In this document: positions 53,801 to 63,896 of the stretch, piece after piece
How positions within the stretch are numbered: the first letter of the stretch is position 1
Layout: each line of letters starts with the position of its first letter
From: Hyaloperonospora brassicae
Taxonomy: Eukaryota > Oomycota > Peronosporomycetes > Peronosporales > Peronosporaceae
Length of the DNA stretch: 64,000 nucleotides
Direction: 5' to 3'
Assembly: GCA_947650285.1 (NCBI GenBank)
Contig: CANTFL010001216.1
Span: 124,001 to 188,000 of the forward strand
Notes under the pieces: model-generated
Databases searched by the model: none
What the model was told of the DNA's origin: nothing
Seen by the model: only the letters and a program-made list of their open reading frames with translations
Translations under genes and position numbers: made by a program

Positions 53801-55018
53801 GACATTTTACAGTGCCTTGATGTTATCAGGGCGGACATCATCGACTCAGCAGCAACTCCTATTGTCCTCCGCTTTTGGGGTCGGCATTACTCGGCTGCCG
53901 TTCCTAGCCCGGCAACGAGGGAAGAGTTCGCAACCCATCACGATGCCCTCATGGTGGCCCAAACGTCTCGGCATGATGCAGATGAACCAATGTATTCCAC
54001 TTCCCAGACTGAGGACCTCGCCCCTGTATGTGGTGGACCACAACAGCTAGCGCTGGTAGAGTTTGATGCGGCCGACGCATTGGTTACCACTGATAGGAAC
54101 TATGTCGATACCTCTCTCGCGCCGAATGACGTCGTGACGCAGCCTCCCAGAATTTACGACCAGGCGAGGCACTTGCGTAAGCGTACACATGTACCCGCTC
54201 CGGACGACCGCATTCAGGACGGTGTAGCCTTGAAAAACATCCATACCGGGGTTCTGCTGAAGAAAGGAAAACCGGAGGAGTACGCTCTGGTTCAATATCT
54301 GGCAGTGCCGAACGACCCTATGGGCGGCCCCAATCAGCATTGGCACGTTGAATGGAATCGTGAAAGCGTCCGCTGGCCGACGACGGCTAGCGTCCAGTGT
54401 CCATTGGTAGAGAGCGGAACTGATATATGGGCAGCGGTGGCCGCGGCGGAACCGCTTGTTTTACTCAATCAAGTCCAATCATTTCGGTTCCCCGGTGAGC
54501 TTATCGACTCTCTCGCAGATTTAGTCATCGCTCAGTGGACAGAGGAATGGCGAAGGGATTGTTTGCAGGACTGACTAGCCCGTTACCGGACAAATTGTAC
54601 GGTAAAAGCGACGCGGGCTTGGCTAGATCAGTGGAAGCAACAGATCATATTTCTGAAAGGGCGGAAGGTCGCCGGAAATCTCGGAGATAACACCGACTAT
54701 TGGAAACGCATACGGGTCGAGCAATATGGGAATGACGATCTTTTTCGGCTATGCGATCCAATTCGGCGGGTCATATTCAGTCATCACATTTTGTGCGCTC
54801 ATCTGTATCGTGTCGAAATTGGAGAGCTTTTATCGATGGTGGATACAAGGGCTGGCTCCCGATCAGTCATGGAGGCCCATGTCCAGCTCCTGAAACGGGA
54901 TGCGCAATATAAATCGTGTTACAAGTGGGGCGGGACAACGGCTGATTGGGCCAGTATTGCGCGCTTTTTTGAATCCGCCTTCGAGAAGCCAACGGTGATC
55001 GAAGGCATTGACTACTAA
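50847..55018 (+). pseudogene. LINE first ORF: gag-like protein with CCHC knuckle and OTU-like cysteine protease
   Basis: Frame begins at ATG 50847, is broken by TGA 51078 and TAA 51318, and passes to the -1 frame in the overlap 51791-51812. It continues to TAA 55016 with further stops at 53570 (TAG) and 54572 (TGA). The zinc knuckle is at 52517-52558 (FQCLQCGNIGHPIARCSFSD, C-x2-C-x4-H-x4-C), as in LINE ORF1 nucleic-acid-binding proteins. From about 53290 the chain changes to an OTU-like fold. A GNCLAMAI segment carries the putative nucleophile Cys (53348-53350). TWGGNDIIGLAAMFLHRNIY begins at 53630. VLRFWGRHYSAAVP carries the putative catalytic His (53885-53887). OTU proteases cut ubiquitin or polyproteins; here the role could be processing or shielding from host degradation. 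The part after 54000 is helical and unrecognised. The OTU call rests on motif order only. Confidence 0.68.
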
Positions 55019-58000
55019 GGGCAGCCCACAGATCACGGCTCAGTCATCGCTTCCAACTTTGGGCGGAGACAGAGCTGATGCGTATGGTCTCTACATGCAC
55101 GATAGATTGAATTTCCACCGACCTCTGTCGCGTTCTCGGCGGGATTTCTCAGCAGCTACGACTCAACGGATACTAACGCAGAATTTCCGCGGCCTTTCTG
55201 GTCAATCTCGTCCTATATGGATGGCAGCATGGAGGAATGCGCCACGGAAAACACGACCGCATATTTGGTGTCTCCAAGAAACCCACGTCGCTTCTCAGGA
55301 TGAAGCGGATGCATAAGATCGGGAATGGAGACGGCTTTGAGGCCTATCCGCGGTTGATCCAGCATTTCCTCTTTCTTACTGGAGTCTGAGGACGCGCCAA
55401 GCCGGCGGGGTGGCTTTTCTTCTGACACCGGACATGGCCCAGTCGGCACAACCATGGCCTGGCCTCCTGACCACACCGAGACAAATTGCGTTATCTGTCC
55501 AGGACGACTTCGTGCTCGTTAACATTTATGCACCAAACGAACGGGCGGAAAGGGAATTGTTTTTCGAGGGTCTGAAAGCGGTGCAGCGGTCCGTCGCCCC
55601 AGTCATTCTAACCGGGGATTTTAACTGCGTCCAACATCCCTCGCTCGACCGGCTGGGGTTACGTTCGGCTAGTCGCACTGAAAGCCCAGCTTTGGATTCG
55701 CTCGCTGACATGTGTCAGCTAGTCGATGCGCTGGATTTGGTTCCTCACCCGGACGACGACCTGGAGTGGGAGCCATCTACCCACTTCACGTATTGGGCGG
55801 GGTCAGCAGCCAGCAGACTTGATCGTTTTTACGTACCCCACACATGGGGGGACCGAGTGCAATGGTTAGAAACAATTCTTCCACCATCGGCTTCTGATCA
55901 CCAGCAAGTCACCTTGCATATCTCTGCTGGGCAACGGAACAGGCATCGCCATCCCGGTAAAGTTGCGTACCCCATACGTTGTGCAAACCCGGCCGGCGCC
56001 GTCGCTGAACTCATCGATTGCCTCACAAACGGCGGCATTACTGAGTTATCCACGGTCTTGACCTGGGATCACGGCGTTCGCCGCGTCCGACGGGGCATCG
56101 CAACCACCGCCCGCAGGCTAAGGCAACGGCGGACACGGTACATCGACAGGCTGCGACGGCGATCACGACGGCCACTGCTTACCCGACAGGCCTGGCACCA
56201 AGCCCAAACCGAGGATCAACAGGAGGCTCACATCTGTCGGGTTTGCTTGGCTCTCCAACGTACAACGGAGAAACTTCGCGCGAAGTTTAAACGGGTGTCG
56301 GACTGGGAGCGTGACCAACGTGTTACAGCCATCAGGAGACTCCACGGTGACCCGTTTCTAGTCGGTTGTAGCGTCGCCGACAAGTTTAATTCTGAATGGG
56401 ATCATGTGCTGGGGAAGAGCCACCGTATAGTCCGAGTCGCAGAACTGCGTACGGCTCTGCGGCATTTCGTCGCTCTCCCCTCTGACCGCATAGTCACCAC
56501 CGCCGAAAACCGTGCCCTGACGGCAGATATAACGGAGGCAGAGGTGGTACTCGCAATCAGAGCTCTCAGTAGGCATAAAGCCCCCGGCACCGACGGCTTA
56601 GGGAACGATTTTTACAAGGATCTTCAGTCGCTGTTGGTACCGACGTTAGTGGAGATATCTAGCGAGATCATCCAAGGTGCGCAACCACCCAAGTCGTTTA
56701 TGGAGGCGCTCATCATCCCGCTACGTAAGAAAGGAGATTCCGACGACGCCATGGACTATCGACCGATTTATCTGTTGCAAACGGGGTACAAGGTAATTGC
56801 GAAGGTCTTGGCGACGCGTATGCAGAAGTGCCTGCCACATGTCATCGGTTCTTCTCAACAAGGCTTTGTTCACGGACGACAAATGCAAAAGACGGTCTCA
56901 ATGATGCTTGCTCACCTCCAAAGTGCACGTGAGGAGTGTACTTTGGACGCCGACGCCAGCCGCGCCGTTGACTTACTGGATTTTCGGAAGGCCTATGATA
57001 CGGTCGACCGCGATTTCATGGTAGAGGCGCTCCGAATATTCGGGTTTGACGAGAACTTTCTAGCGCTCATTCAAAGGCTTCATACCAACACGACGGCACG
57101 TTTTTCGGTCAACGGTGAGCTTTCATCAATTCGGCCGGTACGGTCTGGCATTCGGCAGGGCTGTTCCCTCGCTCCTCTTCTTTTTCTGGTGGTCGTCGAG
57201 GTGCTGGCCGTTGCAATACAAACGTCGCCCCAACTTCACGGGCTCACACTTCCAGGAGTACACACACAGCCCCATATATTTTCGGGGTTTGTCGACGACT
57301 CAACCCTGTTTCTACAAGAAGCCAGTCTACTCCGACCGGCTATGGACATCATTATGGAGTTTGGGCGGCTTTCGGGGTTGCAGGTACAACCGACAAAAAG
57401 CCAACTCATATTTTTAAACACGGCTATCCGTCAACCTACGTATCAGGGGATCGCAGTGGTGGCTCCGTCAACAACTACGAGGTATCTCGGCTATCAAGTG
57501 GGTACAGGAAAGTTACGCAACATTAACTGGGCTCTCCGCATCAAAAATGCACAGCGTCGCCTCCTCACTGCAACGCGAGTTTCGACGACCCTCGAGCACC
57601 GAGTTCTTATACTCAATGCGATAGTTCTACCCGGGATTTTGTTCACGGCAGCGGTCTTCGAGCCCCCCGGTTGGGCGCTCAAACAGCTGGATCATCTCTA
57701 CAAACAGTTCCTCTGGAAGACGTCCAACAGGATTGAACCCGGGAGACACAAAGTCGCTCCAGGCCTCCTTTACGCTCCCCGTAAGGCAGGCGGAATCGGC
57801 CTCGTTTCGGTCCCCGTCGCCATCAAAACCCAGCGGGTGAAACACGCGCTACTGGCACTTACTCGGCAAGAGGATGGTTATCACTCAGCGTGGGTGTCCT
57901 GGGTTACGCATGGTGCACACATCCCGGCCATCAGCCCGCATCGACCGAGCGTGAAACACATTGTATCGCCGTCTTCCGAGCGGTATCCGGATGTACTTTA

Positions 58001-59567
58001 TGAGCTCGGATGCACATTGACGCCGACACCCGCGAAAACGGACGATATTCTCGCACGGGTACAGGACCATCTACCGACCCTTCGATCATCATCGACCAGC
58101 TGGTCGGAAGAAAACGACTGGGTGCTGCATCTCTCTGAACCCCTTCCCAGTCGGCCTCAGTCAGTAGAGTTTTGGCCTCAGGCAATCGAAGACTTCTGGC
58201 AGACTTTCCGGTGGAGTGGAAATCCTTGGGTTCTCACCCCGCAGGCGTCGGCGTTGTCCCGGTCCAAGTATGACAGGATCGGCGATGTCTCCTTTGAACA
58301 ACTCCATATCCAGCGGACAGGACCCCAGGAATATGTCTTCGACGGTATTTGCACGGACCTCCTCGCCCCCCGCCATTCACATGCCAAACTTCGAGAATGG
58401 GCGATCATCGTCTCACTCTCGTCGCCGTCACTTGATGTAGGAAATCCGGTGGGGGGCCCGGCCCCACTCCGGCTAAGGCATCCACCCCCTTTCACACAAG
58501 CCATCACATGGGTGCCGGTCGGGCCGGGTAGGGTTCGGGGCACTTCTGTCTCGGACAATTCTATTCACCCTCAGCGTTGGGAGCTCATTCAATGCCAGAA
58601 TGGCATTTCTTGGGTTTTCGACGGGGAACCGCCGCGGGTCCAAGGGAAAACGCAGGAACTCACCCAACTCGCGGAGCGCAGGCTCATCCGAAATGGGGTC
58701 GTCTTTTTTTCCAACCCACAGGTCCACCGCTTTCCATGGTCCGCTCCGCTAACGGTTCCCAATCACCGCGTCTTCTCGTTCCTGAAACGGCAAGCTTTCA
58801 AGTCGGCTAAGCGGTGTCTTGCGACACCGCTGAAGCAGTTCATTGATAGACTGGGCACCAAGAGCCAGAATAACCGTTGGCTACGCGCAGCTCTCGATGT
58901 CTCGCCGGCTCATCTATGGGGTCACGGACACGCGGTGACGGAATATCAGCTATGGACACGGTACCGCCACGCTACCGGTCAGTTAAACTTTTGGTATCAG
59001 GACCGGCCTCCGGACGGGTCTTGCACGTATCGAGAATGTGTCGGACAGAAGGAGACCCAGGAGCATCTCTTTTGGGAATGTCCCCGTGCACAGGCAATCT
59101 GGGCACGGCTCATAAGTCATTGGGAGAGCACACCTCATAAGCCTAACCATCTACTGGATTGGCTCGAGCACTGCGCAAACCGTAGAGTACCACGCATTTC
59201 GCCGCAGGTCACGGCAATGCTGTTAGTCAGATACCCAGACGACATCGATCAATTCGCCACGGCCTGGAGGACGATATGGGAGGTCGCAGGGACCGTCATC
59301 ATCACAATGCTCTGGCAACACCGCGTGGACAGCGTTTTTCACAATGCGAAAATCCCGATGCAAGCCAGTGAAGCCATGATTTGGGGAAGGATTCAGCTTC
59401 AATTGCGGGCGCTCATCAAACGTCTCCATTGCAGAGCTGACACGGCCGTGCGAGGCGCCCAACTTTCTGCATGTTACGACATATTTATATCAGAACCGAG
59501 AGGGCAGCCCGGCTTTCATACCAGGCTGCCAGCCGTAGGCAATGCCTGGACCCTCCAGCGTTGCTAG
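55008..59567 (+). pseudogene. LINE second ORF: APE endonuclease and reverse transcriptase
   Basis: The frame is open from about 55008 (first ATG 55095) to TAG 59565, with stops at 55314 (TAA) and 55338 (TGA) inside the endonuclease. APE-type endonuclease motifs: LTQNFRGLSG (Asn at 55182), IWCLQETH, GDFN (Asp near 55617) and SDHQQV (55893-55901). The reverse transcriptase begins around 56560 (HKAPGTDGLGNDFYKD), with VLATRMQKCLPHVIGSSQQG, DFRKAYDTVDRDF, GIRQGCSLAP and the active-site box FVDD at 57288-57299, where most LINEs have FADD. A C-terminal zinc motif, CTYREC...HLFWEC, lies at 59022-59081 (C-x4-C-x8-H-x4-C). The second frame starts just before the stop of the first (55018), so translation may couple by termination and restart. 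From 55341 on the frame is intact for over 1400 codons. Confidence 0.9.
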
Positions 59568-59630
59568 TGTGGTTAACAACCTACCAGAGATCTTGCACTA
59601 ACCAGTAAATAGACAATCTGTTCTCTCTCT

Positions 59631-59648
59631 AAGTAGGTCGGCCTTACA
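59631..59648 (+). repeat. Target site duplication of the LINE, right copy
   Basis: AAGTAGGTCGGCCTTACA, an exact copy of 50727-50744, directly after the CT-rich 3' tail of the element. Confidence 0.85.
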
Positions 59649-60903
59649 TCGTCACTCGGTAGCTCGTACGTCGATGCTGCATGGGCTTGCACGGGACCGC
59701 GAAGACGAAGCCGATCCCTGGGATCTATGATCGAACTGTCGGATCCCTGATACGCTTTGGTCCACGGACGCGTGCCAATTGCGTATTTATCCTGCGAGAG
59801 GACCGCGCATTCGAAACTCTATGGTCCTGCATATGGTGATCCACGCTCACCTCGATGTGTGCACAACAAGGATACTACCAAGTTCAAAATGCACGTGGCC
59901 TTTTGCAGCGTCGAGCTGTAGTTGAGGCCCAGTCCGTGCCATACAATTGCAATCTCTATACGCCCACTATCGCATGCTATGCGTACGCCACGTCCTTACG
60001 AGCTAGCTATTGCCGCTGCGTTTCTTGTGAGCGCATATTCTACGTACAGTGCAGCTGACGAAAGATAAGGCTGCGTCTTCGATACTGCTGGTCGTCTCGG
60101 CCGTTGCTGACAAGTGCAGCGTATTCAAGACGTATGCCTGATCTTTGCAAGTGTTGCATTCGTATGGCATGAAGAACAGCTACGACGTGACTGCATTAGC
60201 AAACGTATCGAGACGCGCAGACGTGGGTTGATAGTGATAGTCCGTGTGTCAGAACGCGACGACGTGAGTCTGTCTGGATCCAAACTCGCCCGTATCACGG
60301 CATCAGTAACTCGTCCGCGAGATCGAGTCGTCCAGGCATCGCTTCAACCACCTTCTGCCGTGTCTCCTGTGCCTGGACCCCACAACACAAACAGCAGCCA
60401 GAAGCAAAATGGATAATGCGTCACACAGGACGTGCTGGTTATGCTTCCACCGCTTGCAGCACGAAGTTCATACGCATACTACGAAGCACTCGACTTGTCG
60501 TCCAGTCTTGACAGATGAGGGCGTTTCCAGGCAACGTCGACTCACAGCGCTTGCAGGTATCATCGACCCGTGTGTGCTCTTGTGTTCAATCTCCTGGTCG
60601 TAACTCGTAACGCGACGCGCTGTAACGCTCGGGTCTTCCCAGGCCGTTCGTCATACGCGGCACGATAGATCTTCCCCAGCAGCAGGTGGTGGTGGTCTAG
60701 ACTGCCGTGACGGAGGCGGCCGTGCCCGACGACTTTCAGAGTGCCAGTGCAAGACGCGCGATCAACGAAAGCGTACGCAGGACGACAGCCTCAGAGTCGT
60801 TGCGGGAATGCGTCGCCACGTATAGGCATTTCGCGGGTCAACGTCGAATATACCGCTCGAACGTACGGCACTGAGGCAATAGCGCACCGAAACACGACAC
60901 CTC
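59649..60903. other. Intergenic stretch without a supported gene
   Basis: DNA on the right side of the LINE, 1.25 kb up to VPS33. Short frames only; no initiator was recognised. GC content rises in the last 200 bases. Confidence 0.5.
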
Positions 60904-62931
60904 ATGGCCCTCGACGCGGCGCTCCAGTCGGACGCCCTCGACACGTTCGCCGCGGCCCTCGACCGCGCAATCGGTCGCGACCGGTCCCCGCGCGCCGTCG
61001 TCCTCGCCGTCGACGCCTCGCAACTCGCCCTCTTTGAGCTGCTGGCGCTCGGCGCAGGCGGCAGCGCCTTTTACGACCGCTGCGGCGTCGCGCGCCTCGT
61101 GCGCCTGCAGCTCCAGGGGAGCGACGCCGCGCAGGTGCTCCAGCAGCAACTGGCAGCGGATAACGGGCCGCCTCACGCCACCGCGAAGACGCTCGTAGTC
61201 GTTGCGCCTCCGCTGCCGACCGTCGCGAAGCGCCTCGCGGACGCTCTTCGGCCGCTGTGCAGTGCGGCGGAGCGGCGCTGTGCGGTGCTGTGGCTCCCGG
61301 CCGCGACGTCGGACGTGACGCGGGAGATGGAGCGACAGGGCGCGGCCGACGTGGTCGCCCAAGCGGACCTACCGCTCGGACTGATTCCCGTGGACCGCAG
61401 CGTTGCGGCGCTGTGCCACGACAGCGTCTTTGGCGAACTGTACGTGAGAGGCGACAGTCGGTCGCTCGCGCACGTCGTGCGGAGTCTGTTGGCCGTGGAG
61501 CGGCACACGGGACGTCGGCTCGAAGACGTCACGTGTCACGGCGTCTTTGCGCAACGGGTCAAGACGATGTTGGCACTGGCCCATCGACAGGAAGAGCAGC
61601 AGCAGCAGCAGCAGAGGAGAGGAGGAGGAGGAGGGGTCGACGCTTCGGTCCACGCGGCGGGGGCGGGGAAGGGCTTTGTGCTGGAGAAGGCGGTGATCAT
61701 TGACCGCATGGAGGACCCGCTGTCGATGCTGCTGACGCCCATGACGTACGAAGGACTGCTGGATGCACTGGTGGGCGTGAACCACGGCGTTATCGTGTAC
61801 GAGAAGGCCAGCGACGAGGCGGACGAGAAGACGGCCGAGGAGAACAGGGCTGAAGGAGCACGGGCGTGCAGCCAGACGGAGGCGCACGAGGGCAGTCGAA
61901 CGACCTCGACGCAGAAAGTGGTGCTCAACCACTTGGACGCGCTCTTTGACGAAATCCGCGACGTGAACTTCAACTTGGTGCCCAACCAGTTGGTGAACGT
62001 GGCAAAGGAGTTGGCCACGGAAGTGCGTGGCAGCAGCGTGGGCGCTAGTGCGAGTGCGGGGAAGGACAGCCAAGCGGAGTTTCAGAAAGTAAAGGACCTG
62101 TTGGCCAAAGCCCCTCACTTGATCAAGAAGAAACGCTCGCTGACGCACCATCTGCAGTTTGTCCAGCGTATTCGAGACCTGAGCACGCAACTGGCGCTGC
62201 GAGGTTGTGTCGAGACGGAGATGGCGATCATGAGTGCTGGCCCGAGTGCATCGTCGGCTACTGCCAAGGGCATTGATGGCTTTCTCGAGGAAGCGATTCT
62301 GCGCGAACCGCCTCTGAACCTGTACGATGTGGTCAAATTGCTCTGCTTGTGCTCTCTCGTTCGGGGAGGACTCAAGCCGAGTTTGCTGCATTGGTACCGC
62401 CAGCAGCTCTGTCACACTTATGGCCACCAGATTCTGCCGCTGCTCGTGCAGCTGGAAAAGATGGATTTGCTTTCCGTCGAGAATCGCTTCGACTTCCCGA
62501 AGAAGCGAAAGCAGCTTTTGCTCATGCGTGGCGTGCTGGACGATGAGGAAACGAGGTCTCCCGAGGACATTAACTTTATGTTTCCGTACACGGGCTACGC
62601 GCCAATGAGCATTCGGTTGCTGCAAGAATCACTGGGCATGAAGTACAAGACTTCTGCGAAGGACCTGACGACGCCAAGGATGAGTTTGAGTCGAGAGTAC
62701 GAAAGCCTCTCGAGCAGCGTCTCGAGGCTGTCGGGCATGACTTCGAGTGTCGACAGAAGCAGCAGCAACGGCGGAAGACGCATCAATGTGCTGGTATACT
62801 ACGTGGGTGGCGTCACAGTTGCAGAGCTCACAGCTTTTCGCTTCCTGAACCAGAAGCAAAGCGAGTTTTACTTCTTCGTTGCTGCGACCTCGATCTGTAA
62901 CGGCAGTCGCCTTCTGCGCGCCATCTACTGA
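60904..62931 (+). CDS. VPS33: Sec1/Munc18 protein VPS33 (HOPS/CORVET subunit)
   Basis: 675 residues in one exon from ATG 60904 (MALDAALQSDALDTF). VPS33 features: VLAVDASQLALFELLALG near the start, LIPVDRSVAALCHDSVFGEL, IIDRMEDPLSMLLTPMTYEG followed by LLDALVGVNHG, and near the end the strand VLVYYVGGVTVAELTAFRFL, which is the family's GGVT signature. VPS33 is the SNARE-binding subunit of the HOPS and CORVET tethers in endosome and vacuole fusion. It is a little longer than human VPS33A (596). The excess sits mostly in a low-complexity insert at about 61595-61640 (a run of Q then R and G residues), in an acidic and polar loop near 61810-61915, and in a serine-rich loop near 62690-62770. The start is supported because the first helix of the family begins directly after it. 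Confidence 0.92.
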   Translation: MALDAALQSDALDTFAAALDRAIGRDRSPRAVVLAVDASQLALFELLALGAGGSAFYDRCGVARLVRLQLQGSDAAQVLQQQLAADNGPPHATAKTLVVVAPPLPTVAKRLADALRPLCSAAERRCAVLWLPAATSDVTREMERQGAADVVAQADLPLGLIPVDRSVAALCHDSVFGELYVRGDSRSLAHVVRSLLAVERHTGRRLEDVTCHGVFAQRVKTMLALAHRQEEQQQQQQRRGGGGGVDASVHAAGAGKGFVLEKAVIIDRMEDPLSMLLTPMTYEGLLDALVGVNHGVIVYEKASDEADEKTAEENRAEGARACSQTEAHEGSRTTSTQKVVLNHLDALFDEIRDVNFNLVPNQLVNVAKELATEVRGSSVGASASAGKDSQAEFQKVKDLLAKAPHLIKKKRSLTHHLQFVQRIRDLSTQLALRGCVETEMAIMSAGPSASSATAKGIDGFLEEAILREPPLNLYDVVKLLCLCSLVRGGLKPSLLHWYRQQLCHTYGHQILPLLVQLEKMDLLSVENRFDFPKKRKQLLLMRGVLDDEETRSPEDINFMFPYTGYAPMSIRLLQESLGMKYKTSAKDLTTPRMSLSREYESLSSSVSRLSGMTSSVDRSSSNGGRRINVLVYYVGGVTVAELTAFRFLNQKQSEFYFFVAATSICNGSRLLRAIY

Positions 62932-63896
62932 GCTTCCCATGTACCGCGTGGAGAAACGAGCTCTAACTCGGTACGCGTCGCTCGATGCAGCTCAAGTGTC
63001 AGTGCTTTATCGGGCTCGCTCTACTGAACGTCTCAAACTCACGGTAAAATGTACACATCACTGAGCTCTCTTGTCATGGCGACGAGCTGTTCCCTTGTTC
63101 ATACGGCTGTCAAAGCCTTCCTCGACAATTGTCCTACTACGGCCATTGCTTGCGTGCCAACCCACACTCGACACAATAATCGGACAAGAACTATCTCGGT
63201 CCGTGCAGGAATGCAGCCGACGTCCGTGAAAAGGCCTAACTTCCAGCGCAGATCTCTGGCATGGAACGCACCAGTCAGACCAATGGCCATGTCAATCAAT
63301 TATCGCACGAACGTCTCCACTCCGCCCGTGACTTCTCATCGAGCCGTTCCTTTCATTAGCTCAAGTTCTGCATCTTCCTCCGACAACTACCTATCGATCG
63401 CTATTTGTTCGTCTGACCTCACTCAGACTGCCAGCAGCTGTTGCGACATTAGCAAAATGAGCAGCTTCTGGTGGTACAAGTCCAACACACTGTGTCTTGT
63501 CAACAACTATCGGAATGTACGCACCTGTCGGCATCGCACGGCGACTTTCACTCCTACTGGAGCTTTGCACCGTTGCAAGAACCTGTCGCGGTATTCAAAC
63601 AGGTCGTTTATCGACCGCGCAGCTCTTTCGAAGCAAATTGTGCATGCGCGTGAACGTGTCCCCTTTGATTGGGAAACGAAACGCAAGTCATTTGGCCGTT
63701 AAAACGCGGAAACGCGACCTTGCGCTATGCGTTCGATCTTCCGCCCCACTGGTCCCACGATTAGTGTGGTGCACACGATAGAAACAGCCCGATACTTGCG
63801 TGGTGCACACCCACCCGCCCATTCGCACGCATCGACATTGTGACTACCAGTTTCTACCGTCACGCACGCACCCTCGGCTGGCTACGGCACTCGACA
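62932..63896. other. Intergenic stretch; one long but unsupported frame
   Basis: A plus frame at 63049-63702 is open for 217 codons from an ATG, but its residues (many S, T, R, N, C) form no recognisable domain and no signal peptide. I do not call it. Confidence 0.45.

Larger units (their letters stand above)
50745..59630 (+). mobile_element. LINE retrotransposon with gag, OTU-like protease, APE endonuclease and reverse transcriptase (inactive copy)
   Basis: An 8.9-kb element between exact 18-bp direct repeats. Its first frame region (50847-55018) encodes a gag-like protein with a CCHC knuckle and an OTU-like domain. The second (about 55008-59567) encodes APE endonuclease, reverse transcriptase and a C-terminal CCHC motif. 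There are no long terminal repeats. The 3' end is a 63-base trailer ending in TTCTCTCTCT instead of poly(A). The enzyme order and the C-terminal zinc motif resemble the L1/Tx1 side of the LINE tree, but a phylogeny would be needed. Six in-frame stops (TGA 51078, TAA 51318, TAG 53570, TGA 54572, TAA 55314, TGA 55338) and a frame change near 51791-51812 make this copy inactive. The full length and intact repeats argue that the insertion is not ancient. Confidence 0.9.

Noticed and set aside
50745..59630. LTR retrotransposon or endogenous virus
   Set aside because: No long terminal repeats, no aspartic protease, integrase or envelope. The APE endonuclease and reverse transcriptase order is that of a LINE.
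63049..63702. 217-codon plus frame after VPS33
   Set aside because: Has an ATG, but no domain, signal peptide or family pattern, and the other strand is also partly open. Could be real but is not supported.
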